A stretch of DNA of 64,000 nt from positions 1-64,000 of the forward strand of contig CAVWXN010000012.1 in the NCBI GenBank assembly GCA_963759125.1. Direction: 5' to 3'. The translations under genes and the position numbers were made by a program. Origin of the DNA: JABDQA01 sp963759125 (GTDB taxonomy: Bacteria > Desulfobacterota > Desulfobulbia > Desulfobulbales > Desulfocapsaceae). The notes below the pieces were generated by a model. That model was not told the DNA's origin. It did no database searches and saw only the letters and a list, made by a program, of their open reading frames with translations. Position 1 is the first letter of the stretch, and each line of letters starts with the position of its first letter. Positions 43,066-53,234 of this stretch are shown here, piece after piece.

Positions 43066-43190
43066 AATTGTCTTTTTGTTCAAATTCTTCGTTGTGCGAA
43101 AAAATTGAATCCTCAGCGCAGTACTTATGCGCTTCCGGGTCACTCTTCTCACACGCCTCAACTTTGAATAAAAATCCTGATTTTTGCAAA
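43066..43190. repeat. Dispersed palindromic repeat, family B, copy 2
   Basis: It shares GAAAAATTGTCTTTTTG with copy 1 and TTCTTCGTTGTGC with copy 3, followed by AATCCTC and an ACTTTGAATAAAAATCC tail comparable to the GATTTTGAACAAAA tail of copy 1. It lies between the HD gene and the terminator, without coding content. It is the most diverged copy. Confidence 0.65.
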
Positions 43191-43196
43191 TCATGA

Positions 43197-43226
43197 GGGG
43201 ACGCAATCCAATTGCGTCCCCTTTTT
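43197..43226. terminator. Terminator between convergent genes
   Basis: An 11-bp stem GGGGACGCAAT/ATTGCGTCCCC (43197-43207 with 43211-43221) is followed by five T on the + strand. It ends the trpS-HD transcript. Confidence 0.88.
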
Positions 43227-43241
43227 ACGTTTCGTTAGTGC

Positions 43242-44274
43242 CTAGAAATCAACCAGTTCGACGTCAAAGACCATTACCGCATTGGCTGGGATCGGGCCTC
43301 TGCCCGAGGCGCCGTAGCCCAGTTCAGGTGGAATGATGAGGATGCGCTTCTCACCCTTTTTCATACCGAGGAAGGCCTCATCCCAGCCTTTGATCACCCG
43401 GCCGCTGCCCACCGGAAACTTGATCGGTTCCTTGCGGTCATAAGAGCTGTCGAACTTCTGTCCGTCCAGCAAGTTTGCCGGTATAATGGGCCGTAACGGT
43501 GGTTCCTTTGGCAGGGGTGGCGTCGCCGGTGCCTTCTTCAACCACCACATATTTAAGTCCGCTTGGGGTGGTGATTGCTTCCGGATAGAGGGCATCAATC
43601 TGAATGTTTTGAGCTTCCATTGCCGCCAGCTCTTTATCGCGCTGCCGCTCCTCCATGGTAGCCAGCAGCGCATCAAAAGCTGCCTGATCGGCCTGGAAGG
43701 CTTCAGCATCCTTGCCGACTCTGATAATCTCGATCGAGTCGATCACATCACCCTGCTTGATGGCATCAACAACCGATTGACCGGAGATAACGTAACCGAA
43801 TACGGTGTGCTTGCCGTCCAGCCAGGGGGTGGGGACATGGGTGATGAAGAATTGTGATCCGTTGGTGCCCGGACCGGCATTGGCCATGGAGAGGATACCC
43901 GGGGAGTCGTGCTTGAGTTCCGGATCTATCTCATCGGGGAAGGTATAGCCGGGACCGCCGGTGCCGGTGCCGAGAGGACAGCCACCCTGAACCATAAAAT
44001 CGGGGATAACCCGATGGAAGGTCAGACCGTCATAGTATCTGGTGCCGGATTTGCTGCCGCCTCCCAGTTCCTTGGTCCCTTCCGCCAGGCCCACGAAGTT
44101 GGCCACGGTCAGTGGTGTCTTCTCAAACTCGAGCAGACAGAGGATCTCTCCTCTGCTGGTGAAAAATTTTGCATATAGGCCATCTTTAAGTTTTGCCTCT
44201 GACATGTCTGTATCTCCATGGATATAAGTAAATATTGTAACCAGTACCAGTAGTAATCGGGCTGATCTGCTCAT
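43242..44274 (-). pseudogene. Secreted cyclophilin-FKBP fusion prolyl isomerase, broken by one frameshift
   Basis: From ATG 44274 (after AAGAGGAGG) come a signal-like segment (SARLLLVLVTIFTYI), then a cyclophilin domain with GLTFHRVIPDFMVQGG, FEKTPLTVANFVGLAEG, NAGPGTNGSQFFI and WLDGKHTVFG, a helical linker, and an FKBP domain that begins SGLKYVVVEEGTGDATPAKGTTVTAHYTGKL. The frame is lost there and resumes one base off as LDGQKFDSSY, ending KKGEKRILIIPPELGYGASGRG. Removing one T near 43473 restores a protein of about 343 residues with both isomerase domains. Cyclophilin-FKBP fusions exist but are uncommon in bacteria. Decay or a base error are both possible. Confidence 0.82.
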
Positions 44275-44352
44275 GCTTCCTCCTCTTGGATCAATTGAGG
44301 TTGGACGAAGTGTTCTGACTACACGATCCACCGGTTGTTGTCAAGCCGGTGA

Positions 44353-44445
44353 GGGGGAGACAATACCCATCTTGTCCCTTGCCAGCTGATTTTCGTATTT
44401 TGATGTGTCTGGAGTAAACGGGGAGACGATGGGTATTGTGTCCCC
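44353..44445. repeat. GGGGACACAATA palindromic element, family A, copy 1
   Basis: Ends GGGGAGACAATACCCATC (44354-44371) and its inverted copy ending TATTGTGTCCCC (44428-44445), one mismatch, around a 56-base middle. It lies in the divergent region between the isomerase gene and waaA. It belongs with 46666-46768, 60454-60510 and 63235-63258. Confidence 0.85.
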
Positions 44446-44571
44446 GAACTACCAATTACACGCAACTAGGAGTTGACGCAGCGTCCTTCTGAAGGTTAAT
44501 TGAGTCAATCCGTGGCAACCAACGAAAGATTATAAACCATCTGCAGCAGCTTCATAGAACCAGGGAGAGCG

Positions 44572-45843
44572 GTGCTCGCACTATATAGTTTCATCGTCGG
44601 TTTTCTGTTTTGGATCAGTTTTCCGATTCTGCTCGTGGTCATTCTGCTCACCGGCTGGCACCGGCGTGGCCTGAAAGAGAGACTTGCCTTCTACGAACCC
44701 TCTTCGGTTGAGCCTCCAGCAGGGGGAAAAAAGCGCATCTGGATACACGCCGCCTCGATCGGAGAAGTTCGGGCGGCCGGGGTGATCATAGCTTGCCTTC
44801 AGTCTCGCCTTCAGCACTGCGATTTTCTGGTTACGACGATGACCATACATGGCCGGGATTTTGCCAGACAGCACCTGGGGCCCGAGGTCGCCTGCCACCT
44901 GGCTCCTCTGGATGTTCCCTACGCAGTCAACCGGGCAGTGTCTTTTTTGGCAGCAGATGTCTACGTCTGTCTGGAGACTGAGTTGTGGCCCGTGCTGATC
45001 AGCACCTTGCGAAGAAAAGGTGTGCCAGCCCTGTTGATCAACGGCAGGTTGTCTGCTCGCTCGATTTCCACGTATCGTCGGTTCAGTTTTCTTTTTGCAC
45101 CGGTAGTGCAGAGTTTCCGGTCAATAGGAGCGATCAGCGAAGACGACCGGCAGCGTTTCATCGAGGTAGGCGCCGATCCTGATCTGGTGAAGGTAACCGG
45201 CAACATAAAAGACGATACCAGACTTCCGCAGGAACCCGGCCGCATTGCCGGGAAATGGTCTGAGATCCTTGGTCTGGCACCAGAAACCGATGTCTTTGTG
45301 GCGGGATCTACTCACAGCCCGGAAGAGGAACTGCTGCTGCCTTTGATCACCGATTTTATTGCTGACGGAGCTTTAGCGATCATCGCCCCGCGGCATCTGG
45401 ACCGGTTGTCGTCGCTCGAATTACTGATGAACGAGCGAGGGCTTGCGTATGACCGGCTCAGCGAGCTCAAGCAGGGGCGGCCAAGAACCCGGGCGCTGAT
45501 TGTTGTTGACACCTTTGGCGACCTTGGGGAGCTCTACAGCGTTGCCACCTTTGTCTTTGTCGGCGGCAGTTTGAGCGGCTCCGGTGGACACAATGTGATG
45601 GAGGCGGCCATTTGGGAGCGGGTGGTTTTCTTCGGACCCGATATGGCTGATTTCAGAGAAGCCGCAATCAGGCTTGAAAATTGCGGCGGCGGTTTTAAAG
45701 TCGATGATATCACCGATCTAGGGGCAAAGATATCCCTGCTGATGGCAGATCGGGATCATTTGCGGTACGCGCAGAAGCGAGCCGGAGAGGCTGCCCGTGA
45801 GCAGCAGGGTGCCGGTGAAAGGCAGGCTGCATTGATTAGTTGA
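44572..45843 (+). CDS. waaA: 3-deoxy-D-manno-octulosonic acid (Kdo) transferase
   Basis: The 423-residue protein has an N-terminal membrane anchor (residues 3-24), then IWIHAASIGEVRAAG with the catalytic glutamate, ETELWPVLISTLRRKGVPALLINGRLSARS in the first Rossmann half, and GDLGELYSVATFVFVGGSLSGSGGHNVMEAA in the second. These are the WaaA/KdtA hallmarks. It transfers Kdo from CMP-Kdo to lipid A precursors at the inner membrane, so the cell makes LPS. It starts with GTG after AGGGAG and is followed at once by xthA. Confidence 0.95.
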   Translation: MLALYSFIVGFLFWISFPILLVVILLTGWHRRGLKERLAFYEPSSVEPPAGGKKRIWIHAASIGEVRAAGVIIACLQSRLQHCDFLVTTMTIHGRDFARQHLGPEVACHLAPLDVPYAVNRAVSFLAADVYVCLETELWPVLISTLRRKGVPALLINGRLSARSISTYRRFSFLFAPVVQSFRSIGAISEDDRQRFIEVGADPDLVKVTGNIKDDTRLPQEPGRIAGKWSEILGLAPETDVFVAGSTHSPEEELLLPLITDFIADGALAIIAPRHLDRLSSLELLMNERGLAYDRLSELKQGRPRTRALIVVDTFGDLGELYSVATFVFVGGSLSGSGGHNVMEAAIWERVVFFGPDMADFREAAIRLENCGGGFKVDDITDLGAKISLLMADRDHLRYAQKRAGEAAREQQGAGERQAALIS

Positions 45844-45887
45844 GAGCCTGGACCAGATCAACCAAGCTAAAACGTAAATGGGAACAA

Positions 45888-46661
45888 ATGAGAATTCTGT
45901 CCTGGAACGTCAACGGTCTGCGGGCCGCCTATAAAAAGGGGTTTGCCGATGCGGTGGTGCGGATGGACCCCGACATCCTCTGCCTGCAGGAGACCAAGCT
46001 GCAGGAAGATCAACGCAGCGAGGAGATGATCAGACTCGGACCCTACCGCTCCTACTGGGATTATGCCTCGACCAGGAAAGGTTACAGTGGCGTGGCAGTC
46101 TACACGAGGAGCAGGCCGAAGGTCGAGCGCTGCGGCTTCGGGATCGAGCGATTCGATGCCGAGGGGCGGGTTATCGAGCTTGATTATGGCCGCTTCGTGC
46201 TGTTCAACATCTATTTTCCCAACGGTCAGAAAGACGATGAACGGCTGCAGTACAAGCTTGACTTCTACCGGGATTTTTTTGCCTATGCCGATGATTTGAA
46301 AGCCCAGGGCAGAAGCCTTATTATCACTGGCGATTTCAATACCGCCCATAACGAAATCGATCTGAAGAATCCACAATCAAACAAGGATCGCTCCGGATTT
46401 TTAAGAATCGAGCGAGACGTGCTCGATGATATCCTCAGCCGCGGCTATGTCGATACCTTCAGGCATCTCTATCCCGATACCGTCAAATATTCATGGTGGA
46501 GCTACCGTTTTAATGCCAGAAAGAACAATGCGGGCTGGCGGATAGATTATTTCTTCGTAAGCGAGGATCTGATTGCTGAGGGCGCGGTAAAAGACGCCTT
46601 CATATTGAATGAAATAGAAGGGTCTGATCATTGTCCGGTTGGTATTGAACTGGATCTTTAG
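45888..46661 (+). CDS. xthA: Exodeoxyribonuclease III (AP endonuclease)
   Basis: The 257-residue protein has the exonuclease III/APE fold motifs: MRILSWNVNGLRAA, CLQETKLQ (metal-binding Glu), GDFNTAHNEIDLKNP, WWSYRFNARKNNAGWRIDYFF and the closing GSDHCPVGIEL with the Asp-His pair. It cleaves abasic sites in base excision repair. The start is the ATG at 45888, since the upstream 16 codons overlap waaA and are not conserved in type. It lies 44 bases after waaA and may be co-transcribed. Confidence 0.95.
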   Translation: MRILSWNVNGLRAAYKKGFADAVVRMDPDILCLQETKLQEDQRSEEMIRLGPYRSYWDYASTRKGYSGVAVYTRSRPKVERCGFGIERFDAEGRVIELDYGRFVLFNIYFPNGQKDDERLQYKLDFYRDFFAYADDLKAQGRSLIITGDFNTAHNEIDLKNPQSNKDRSGFLRIERDVLDDILSRGYVDTFRHLYPDTVKYSWWSYRFNARKNNAGWRIDYFFVSEDLIAEGAVKDAFILNEIEGSDHCPVGIELDL

Positions 46662-46665
46662 AAGA

Positions 46666-46768
46666 GGGACACAATACCCATGGTGTCCGCTAGTTCATTT
46701 TCTGATTGTACCAGTAAATTCAATTTTTTCGGTAGGCAATGAGCGGGACACCATGGGTATTGTGTCCC
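46666..46768. repeat. GGGGACACAATA palindromic element, family A, copy 2
   Basis: The outer arms are perfect 23-bp inverted repeats, 46666-46688 and 46746-46768, starting GGGACACAATACCCATGG, with a 57-base AT-rich middle. It fills almost all of the gap between the convergent xthA and nhaA genes and could serve both as a terminator-like hairpin. Confidence 0.92.
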
Positions 46769-46776
46769 ATCGCTAT

Positions 46777-48150
46777 TTAAGAAAGAGATCTGTTCCTGGT
46801 CGCCCAGCGCAATACCGCATACCCAAATATCCCGGAGACCAGGGAGCCGCCGATAATACCTATCTTGGCATATTCCTGGAACACCGGCTCGGTAAACGAC
46901 AGGGCGGAGATGAACAGTGACATGGTAAAACCGATACCGCCCAAAAATCCGACCCCGAAAATCATCGACCAGGTTGCCCCGGTGATCAGATTGACGCGCA
47001 GAATTTTCGTGGTCAGCCAGGTGAACAGGATTATCCCCACCGGTTTACCCAGGGCCAGCCCGAAGATAATGCCAAGCGTGACGGGGTGCAGCGCGGCGGT
47101 GCCGAGATCGAGCGCTCCGAGCACCACGCCGGCGTTGGCCAGGGCAAAGAGCGGTAAGATGAGGTAAGCAACCCACGGTTCCATGGCATGCTCCATCCTC
47201 TGCAGTGGGGTTTCCACCCTGGAGCAGGCGACGTTGATGGAATGCACCGCATCGAGGTGGGTTCTGTTGACCATGATGGTATAGCCGCAGTTATCGCCAT
47301 CGCACTTGATCTGCTCCAACCGTTCACGCACCATCTTCATGAACAAATCCGTGTTGTAGCGGCTTCTGGCGGGAATGAACATGGAGACGATAACTCCGGT
47401 GATGGTGGCATGCAGACCCGAATGGGCAACCATATACCAGAGTATCAGTCCCATCACCAGGTAGCCCATCGGATTCCTGACCCAGAGGCGGTTCATCACG
47501 AACAGGACCGCACAGACGCCAATCCCTCCAAGCAGATAACTCAGGTGAATCTCGGGGGTGTAGAACAGGGCGATAACCAGAATGGCTCCGAGATCGTCGG
47601 CGATGGCAAAAGCAGTCAGAAATATTCGGATGCCAAAGGGTATGCGGCGGCCCAGGGTGGAGAGAATGGCCAGTGAAAAGGCAATATCGGTGGCAATCGG
47701 AATCCCCCAGCCAGACATCGAGCTGGCACCACCGTTGAACCACCAGTAGATAAGAGCCGGAAAAACCATACCGCCGATGGCGGCAGCGACGGGAAGTGCT
47801 GCACGACGGGGGTCGGAGAGCGCCCCGACCAGCATTTCTCTTTTTATTTCCAGGCCAACGGTGAAAAAGAACAGTGTCATCAGGCCGTCGTTGACCCAGT
47901 GGGCAAGAGAATGCGAGAGTGAGGCGTTGCCGATGTTCAGGCTGAATTCTTTATGCCAGAAATGGGCATAGCTCTCTGGGCTGATATTCGACCAGAAAAG
48001 TGCCGCTATGGAAGCGAATAAAAGGAGAAAACCACCATTGGCGATGGTGTTGAAAAAGTTTTGAAAAGCGGTCGTGGCAATAACCTTGGTGACCAGAGAT
48101 TCCGGACTGATCTGATCTGTCCGGAACGTTGCCGTTATACATCGGTACAC
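46777..48150 (-). CDS. nhaA: Na+/H+ antiporter NhaA
   Basis: The 457-residue membrane protein has NhaA features: NGGFLLLFASIAALFWSN at the first helix, HWVNDGLMTLFFFTVGLEIKREM, the essential two-aspartate site in FAIADDLGAILVIALFYT, GWGIPIATDIAFSLAIL, and LALGKPVGIILFTWL. It exchanges sodium for protons and helps with salt and pH balance. An insert of about 60 residues with a CDGDNCGYTI cysteine pair lies in the middle, and longer forms like this occur in marine delta-proteobacteria. The start is a GTG with a weak ribosome binding site. Confidence 0.93.
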   Translation of the reverse strand: MYRCITATFRTDQISPESLVTKVIATTAFQNFFNTIANGGFLLLFASIAALFWSNISPESYAHFWHKEFSLNIGNASLSHSLAHWVNDGLMTLFFFTVGLEIKREMLVGALSDPRRAALPVAAAIGGMVFPALIYWWFNGGASSMSGWGIPIATDIAFSLAILSTLGRRIPFGIRIFLTAFAIADDLGAILVIALFYTPEIHLSYLLGGIGVCAVLFVMNRLWVRNPMGYLVMGLILWYMVAHSGLHATITGVIVSMFIPARSRYNTDLFMKMVRERLEQIKCDGDNCGYTIMVNRTHLDAVHSINVACSRVETPLQRMEHAMEPWVAYLILPLFALANAGVVLGALDLGTAALHPVTLGIIFGLALGKPVGIILFTWLTTKILRVNLITGATWSMIFGVGFLGGIGFTMSLFISALSFTEPVFQEYAKIGIIGGSLVSGIFGYAVLRWATRNRSLS

Positions 48151-48222
48151 CAGCTCTTTCCATCTGCTTTTGTCTCCCGATTAGTTGGTTTTCGAAAGGG
48201 AATTATTTAACAGTATAAGTGC

Positions 48223-51200
48223 TCAGGGATGACCGGCGGGAGGAGCCGGATTGTAGAGCTTTACCTCCATATCGATCTGTTCCTCCGCGGTTTTACCACT
48301 CCTCAGCACCGTAATTCGTACGATCTCTCCCACCGCTTTTTCTAGCAGTGCCAAGCGGACATCGTCCATAGTATGGATAGCCAATTCATCGATAAAGATC
48401 AATATGTCATCTTTCTGCACCCCGGCGGCCGCGGCATTGGACTGCGGATTGACTTCGACAATCTCCATCCTGGTCCCGCCTTCGATCTCCTTTTCCAAAA
48501 GCACGACGCCAATTTTTCCCTGGGGGGCGAATTCGTAGGATTCGAGCAGGAATAGATAATCCGTGGTTTTCATCAGTTCTGTGGCCGATAGCCTGCTGGT
48601 CGCCAGATTCAGCACCGAAGCCTGGGAGACTTCCATTCGTGCCGCCACCCGCGGCGGTATACCGGAGTCTTTACGGGTGTGCTGGCTGCCGGCCAGAACA
48701 ATCATCCTGGTATCTGGATGCTCTTTAAGGTAATTGCTGATCGACTCGGCCATGGTTTCATCCCACAAAGCCTGGGCCTGGATGAAACCGGTCAGGCTGC
48801 CGTCCGCGTGATTGCCCTGACCGTGCATCTGGTGGGTTAGCTTCAGACGTTCGACATAGCCTTCCAGATCCAACCTCATTTCGGCAGGCAGCTGGTCTTT
48901 CTGTTCAGCGGTCAACCCTTCGAGGCTGCCTGATTTGAATACCGAGCTGGTGATTTCACGGTCGATATTGAGCCCGATCACCGGTAGGCGATGTTCTCTG
49001 GCATAGGCAAAGATAGGCCTGAAAAAACGATAATCGTAACGCCACACTTCCCAATATCTGGATTCCCTGAGAAAGTCGGCCTCACTGAAGTCCGGATCGT
49101 TGATGAACCTGTCCAGGGCGGCCTGGCTTGAACGGGGAAACATCTCCATACCGATGGCCAGCGTTTTCATTGCGACGGTGCAGCGCCTCGATGAGCATCA
49201 TCTGAAGCAAGTGATCGGGGCGTGAAGTATGCGTCTCGCCAACATAGACAACCCTTTTCTGGCTCAACTGGTCAACCAGTTCAGCAAATTCACTGAACTC
49301 GCTTACCTTATACCCGCTGGCCGGCTCGTCCAACTGCACCCGGATGCCGTTTACCGATTCAGGGGTTCGCTTGTCTACAACTCTTCCTTTTTCAAAGTGG
49401 AGAAAGGAGTATTTACCATAGTGGGAGAGGCGGTTGACAGCGGCTTCCGTCTCTTCGACTGAACTGGAACTGATCAGGGCGACGGCCAGGTCGCTGTTGA
49501 AGGGGTTTTTTCTGATATCAGCCGTGAAACCGGAATCGGGATGGTTGGGATCTCCGAAGCTCGTTTTCAGGTAGGTGTTCGAGGTGCCGAGAAATATCAC
49601 GGTGTGTTCCTCGAGATCCTGCTGGTTGAATTCAGCACCGGCTTTGAGCTCGCAGCCATAACGCTGCGCAAGTTCGATAAATGACGTGTAACGGTCTTTC
49701 TGGTCTTCTTCGGAAAGCACCGTAAGACAATGCTCGGCACCCATAATAGAGGACCACACCTGCCGATCTTTCAGGGGGTGACAGTGTCCGCAGCAGGTCA
49801 TAGTCAGGATCGATGAGAGATTTCCAGCGGGGTGGAGTCGACCTGGTAGCTCAGCTCGGTTTTGGCTCCCGAGATCAGACTATTAAAGTCGCTTGCTCCT
49901 GACAGTGTCCGGATTGAAACCGGCAGCAGCAATTCATACGGGGAGCTTTGTGTTTGTGCAATGGAGAAGGTGACGCTGGTGTTTTTACCGTTGTTGTCGA
50001 TGCGGATATTATCCACACGCAGCGTCGGCAGATCGTTGCGGCTGAGACGCTCGGTGAAAAATGACTCAAGATCCTGGCCCGACTGCTGCTCGAAAACTGC
50101 TGCAGGTCTTGCCAGGATGCTGAGTCGCCTTTGAATTTCTGATAAAAGTCCTGCAGGCTGCGATAAAACGTTTCCTCACCCAGCCGTTTGGACAGCTCAT
50201 GGAAGAGCATGGCTGATTTCTGATAACCGATTGCCCGACGGGCCTGATTTTCCCTGCGCTCATGACCTGCCCCGTAAAATTCATTTAAGGTGGGAGTTGT
50301 TTCATCGACGTAATGGTGATAACGCTGTATTGCCTCTTTTCTGGCCTGCACGCCCTCGCCAGCTTCACTGCGATACGCCATATCGGCAAGATAGGTGGTC
50401 AAGCCCTCAGACCAGTTTCCCGACCCGTCTGCAACGTCGACACTGTTGCCGAACCAGGAGTGCAGGATTTCGTGCCCCAGCGAGGTCTGCTTGATAAACG
50501 GCAGCCTGATGACCTGCTGCCCAAGCAGGGTGAAGGTCGGATAGCCGTATCCTGTCGGCATTATATTTTCGGCAATGACGTAATGATTGTAGGGGAACGG
50601 TCCGATAAGCCGTTCGTAGCGACGGACGTACTCTGCTGCCGCCTCCAGATATCCCTGGGCCAGGTCCTGATCCTCCTCGAAAAACAAGGTGTAGAGGTGC
50701 AGATCGTCGCGGATTGATTTGGCCGTTTTTACATAGGGCGCACTGACGAAGGTGAGCGCATAGAGCGGCTGCGAAAAGGAAAATTGGACCTGTCTGCGGG
50801 CGTCGGCCTGTCCCCACTGATCTGCCTGGCTCAGAGCGATGAAACCGTCGGGCAACTCGGCACTTAAAGAAAACAGGGCCTTGTGCTGAGGAAGCGGGTG
50901 CCAGTTCGAGGTCAGGATGATGGCCCTGTCCGAGATGGTGTTTGAGAAATTTGACTGAACACGTTTTTCATAGGAAATCAGCACTGTTCTTTGCTCATCG
51001 GAGACTGGCAGCTCAAGCGAGTTATTCTGGTCCAGGTCAATCGGCGCATTTTCCCTGCTGCCGGTGCTCATGAGGGCCGCAGTGATCTGCAGATCCGGAA
51101 AAAGCAGATGGAGTTTCTGGTTTTTTTCTATCTCGATTCTGGTCGTGCCGCGAAGCAGTTTCTTCTCAACCTCAAAAGAAATCGCCAGATCGATGTGAAT

Positions 51201-51305
51201 GGGTGCTGAAGAAAGGCCAGCGCCTGAGACAGTGACATGCATTGACAAAGTGACTAGAACTATGATTGCCAGGTATTTGAAGATCGTGGTAAACAGGTTG
51301 CACAT
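48223..51305 (-). pseudogene. Giant secreted fusion: M1-type peptidase, middle domain, ChaN-like domain and PDZ domain; four frameshifts
   Basis: From ATG 51305 (after GAGGAG) a signal peptide leads into a gluzincin M1 peptidase with HEILHSWFGN and the zinc glutamate in NWSEGLTTYLADM. A second unit with VIFLGTSNTYLKTSFG follows, then a ChaN/haem-binding-uptake domain from VVYVGETHTSRPDH through IVLAGSQHTRKDSG, and finally a PDZ domain (VNPQSNAAAAGVQKDDILIFID). Four frame changes interrupt it: a missing base near 50100 (CTGCAGCAG), an extra base near 49820 (TCTCTC), an extra C near 49770 (C5 run) and an extra A near 49166 (GCAATG). Repairing them gives one protein of about 1027 residues. A single reading unit is supported because each piece resumes exactly where the last stops. 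Confidence 0.85.
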
Positions 51306-51464
51306 AAACTCCTCATCCTTGATTATTCGGGAGTTAATTATTTGGTTAAATACATATAACCAGCCTGGCACCAGATGCTAAGACTTTTTCGGTCGGTTTG
51401 GCGATTTCCAAGACCAGGTAAGCAGTAGTTAAGTGGTAAAATCAAAAATGAATAAAGCAACACC

Positions 51465-53155
51465 TTGAAGATCAAGCTGATCGGCATCAACGCCCGCTAC
51501 TCGCATTCCTGCCTGGCGCTTTTCTATCTGCGAAACGAACTGGAAAGGCGGCTTTCCGGACTGGAAACAGAAATATGCCAGTTTACCATCAACGATCCCT
51601 ACTATACCTTGCTCCAGCGTCTTGCCGATGATTCTGCAGAATATCTTTTTTTCTCAGCACTGATCTGGAACAGCGATCTGGTGGAGCGTTTGATTGAAGA
51701 TTTGTTGATCGTCGATGAGCAGCTCAGAATTGTTGTCGGCGGCCCGCAGGCCGAAATCGTCGGGATCAACTGTGCGGGCTCCAGCCGGCTGACCATCTTT
51801 CAAGGTGATATTGAGGCCGCAGCCCCGGAATTCTTCGACGACCTCCAAAAGGGCACGCTGCAGAAATCTTATCAAGCTTCATTTCTGCAATCAACCAATA
51901 GAGCACTGAGCTATCCTTACAGAGATGAGGATTTCAAGCTCCATCTTAGAATCGGGCCGTCTATTACGAGTCATCGAGGGGGTGTCCTTTCTTCTGCTCC
52001 TATTGTCTCTCCTCTGCCGAAAAAGGCGTGTTTCACAAAGAGCTCGATCAGGTCTTTGGCGAGCTCGACAATATCCTGGCACACAACCCGGAAACGGTTC
52101 GCTTCGTCGACCGGACCTTCAACGACAATCCGGACCGGGCCCTGGCGATTTGGCGTTATTTGAAAGACAGAGATCCAGCAACGCTTTTTCATTTTGAAAT
52201 TGCCCCGGATCGCTTTACCGAGCCAATGTTTGACTTTCTGGATACTCTCCGGCCGGGTCTGTTTCAGTTCGAAATCGGCATCCAGTCGACCAATCCCAAG
52301 ACGCTCGAGACCATCCGCAGGCCGATGGACAGCCAGCGTGCCGCTGAGACGATCAGCAGGTTGCGTCGCAGGGAGAACATTCACCTGCATGCGGATCTGA
52401 TTCTGGGGCTTCCTTTTGAAACAGAAGAAACCTTTGCTGCCTCGATAAACGGGATCTGGGCGATGCAGCCCCACTATATTCAGATGGGACTGCTGAAATT
52501 GCTGCCGGGGACCGAAATACGGCGACAGGCCCAATCCTGGGAGTACAAGGCGGCAGCGAAGCCGCCTTATCCGGTACTCGCCACCCGCTGGCTGGACCAG
52601 CAGACATTACGCCAGCTTTACTGGCTGGGCGAGTGCCTGGAGCAATGCGTCAACAACCGCTATTTTCCGACGCTCTGGCGCTACCTCCAGTCCCGGGGAG
52701 AGGATATGGCCGCCTTCTTCACCTCGCTGGCCAGGAGGTTCCATGGCCAGGGCTACTTCTGGAAAGCTGCTACCCAGAAAACCCTGGTCCGGCTGCTGGT
52801 GGAAGAGTGTGAGGGGCGTCGTGACCATGCTCTGATCCGGGAGCTGATCTGCTTTGACTGGCTGCGCTGTGGACACCGTTTTCTGCCGGAACAACTCTGC
52901 TGCCATGAGGATGCTGTCGGTACACTGCGCCGGGATCTCTACCACCGTCTGCCTCAGGAACTGGACGGCCTGTATAGTGCCGGGGAGCGGAAAAACTTCA
53001 TCAAGACCAGCGTCTTCCAGCGCTTTTCCAACCGGTCCTTGCAGCAGGCCGGACTGAATCCTCAGACAGACCCTGCCCTCGTCTGTTTTCTCAAAGAACG
53101 GGAGAGCAGCGTCTACCGTTTAAATAAAATTTGTCTCATGCAAATCACCGATTGA
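51465..53155 (+). pseudogene. B12-binding radical SAM protein (DUF4080 type), one frameshift
   Basis: The N-terminal part is a cobalamin-binding-like Rossmann domain: GINARYSHSCLALFYLRNELE, then FFSALIWNSDLVERLI and IVVGGPQAE. After LSYPYRDEDFKLHLR the frame is lost near 51954; one base later in the correct frame it reads AVYYESSRGCPFFCSYCLSS, the CxxxCxxC cluster motif of radical SAM enzymes, and continues through VRFVDRTFNDNPDRAL and a C-terminal DUF4080-like region to 53155. Adding one A after AGAA joins both pieces into about 564 residues. Members of this group are common in anaerobes; substrates are mostly unknown. The TTG start lacks a clear ribosome binding site. Confidence 0.85.
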
Positions 53156-53234
53156 CCTCTCTGTAAGCCTGTATATAGTAGGTCCTTACACGGACCATTA
53201 CTGATCTGATCGGACTCATCTACGGGAGTGTATC

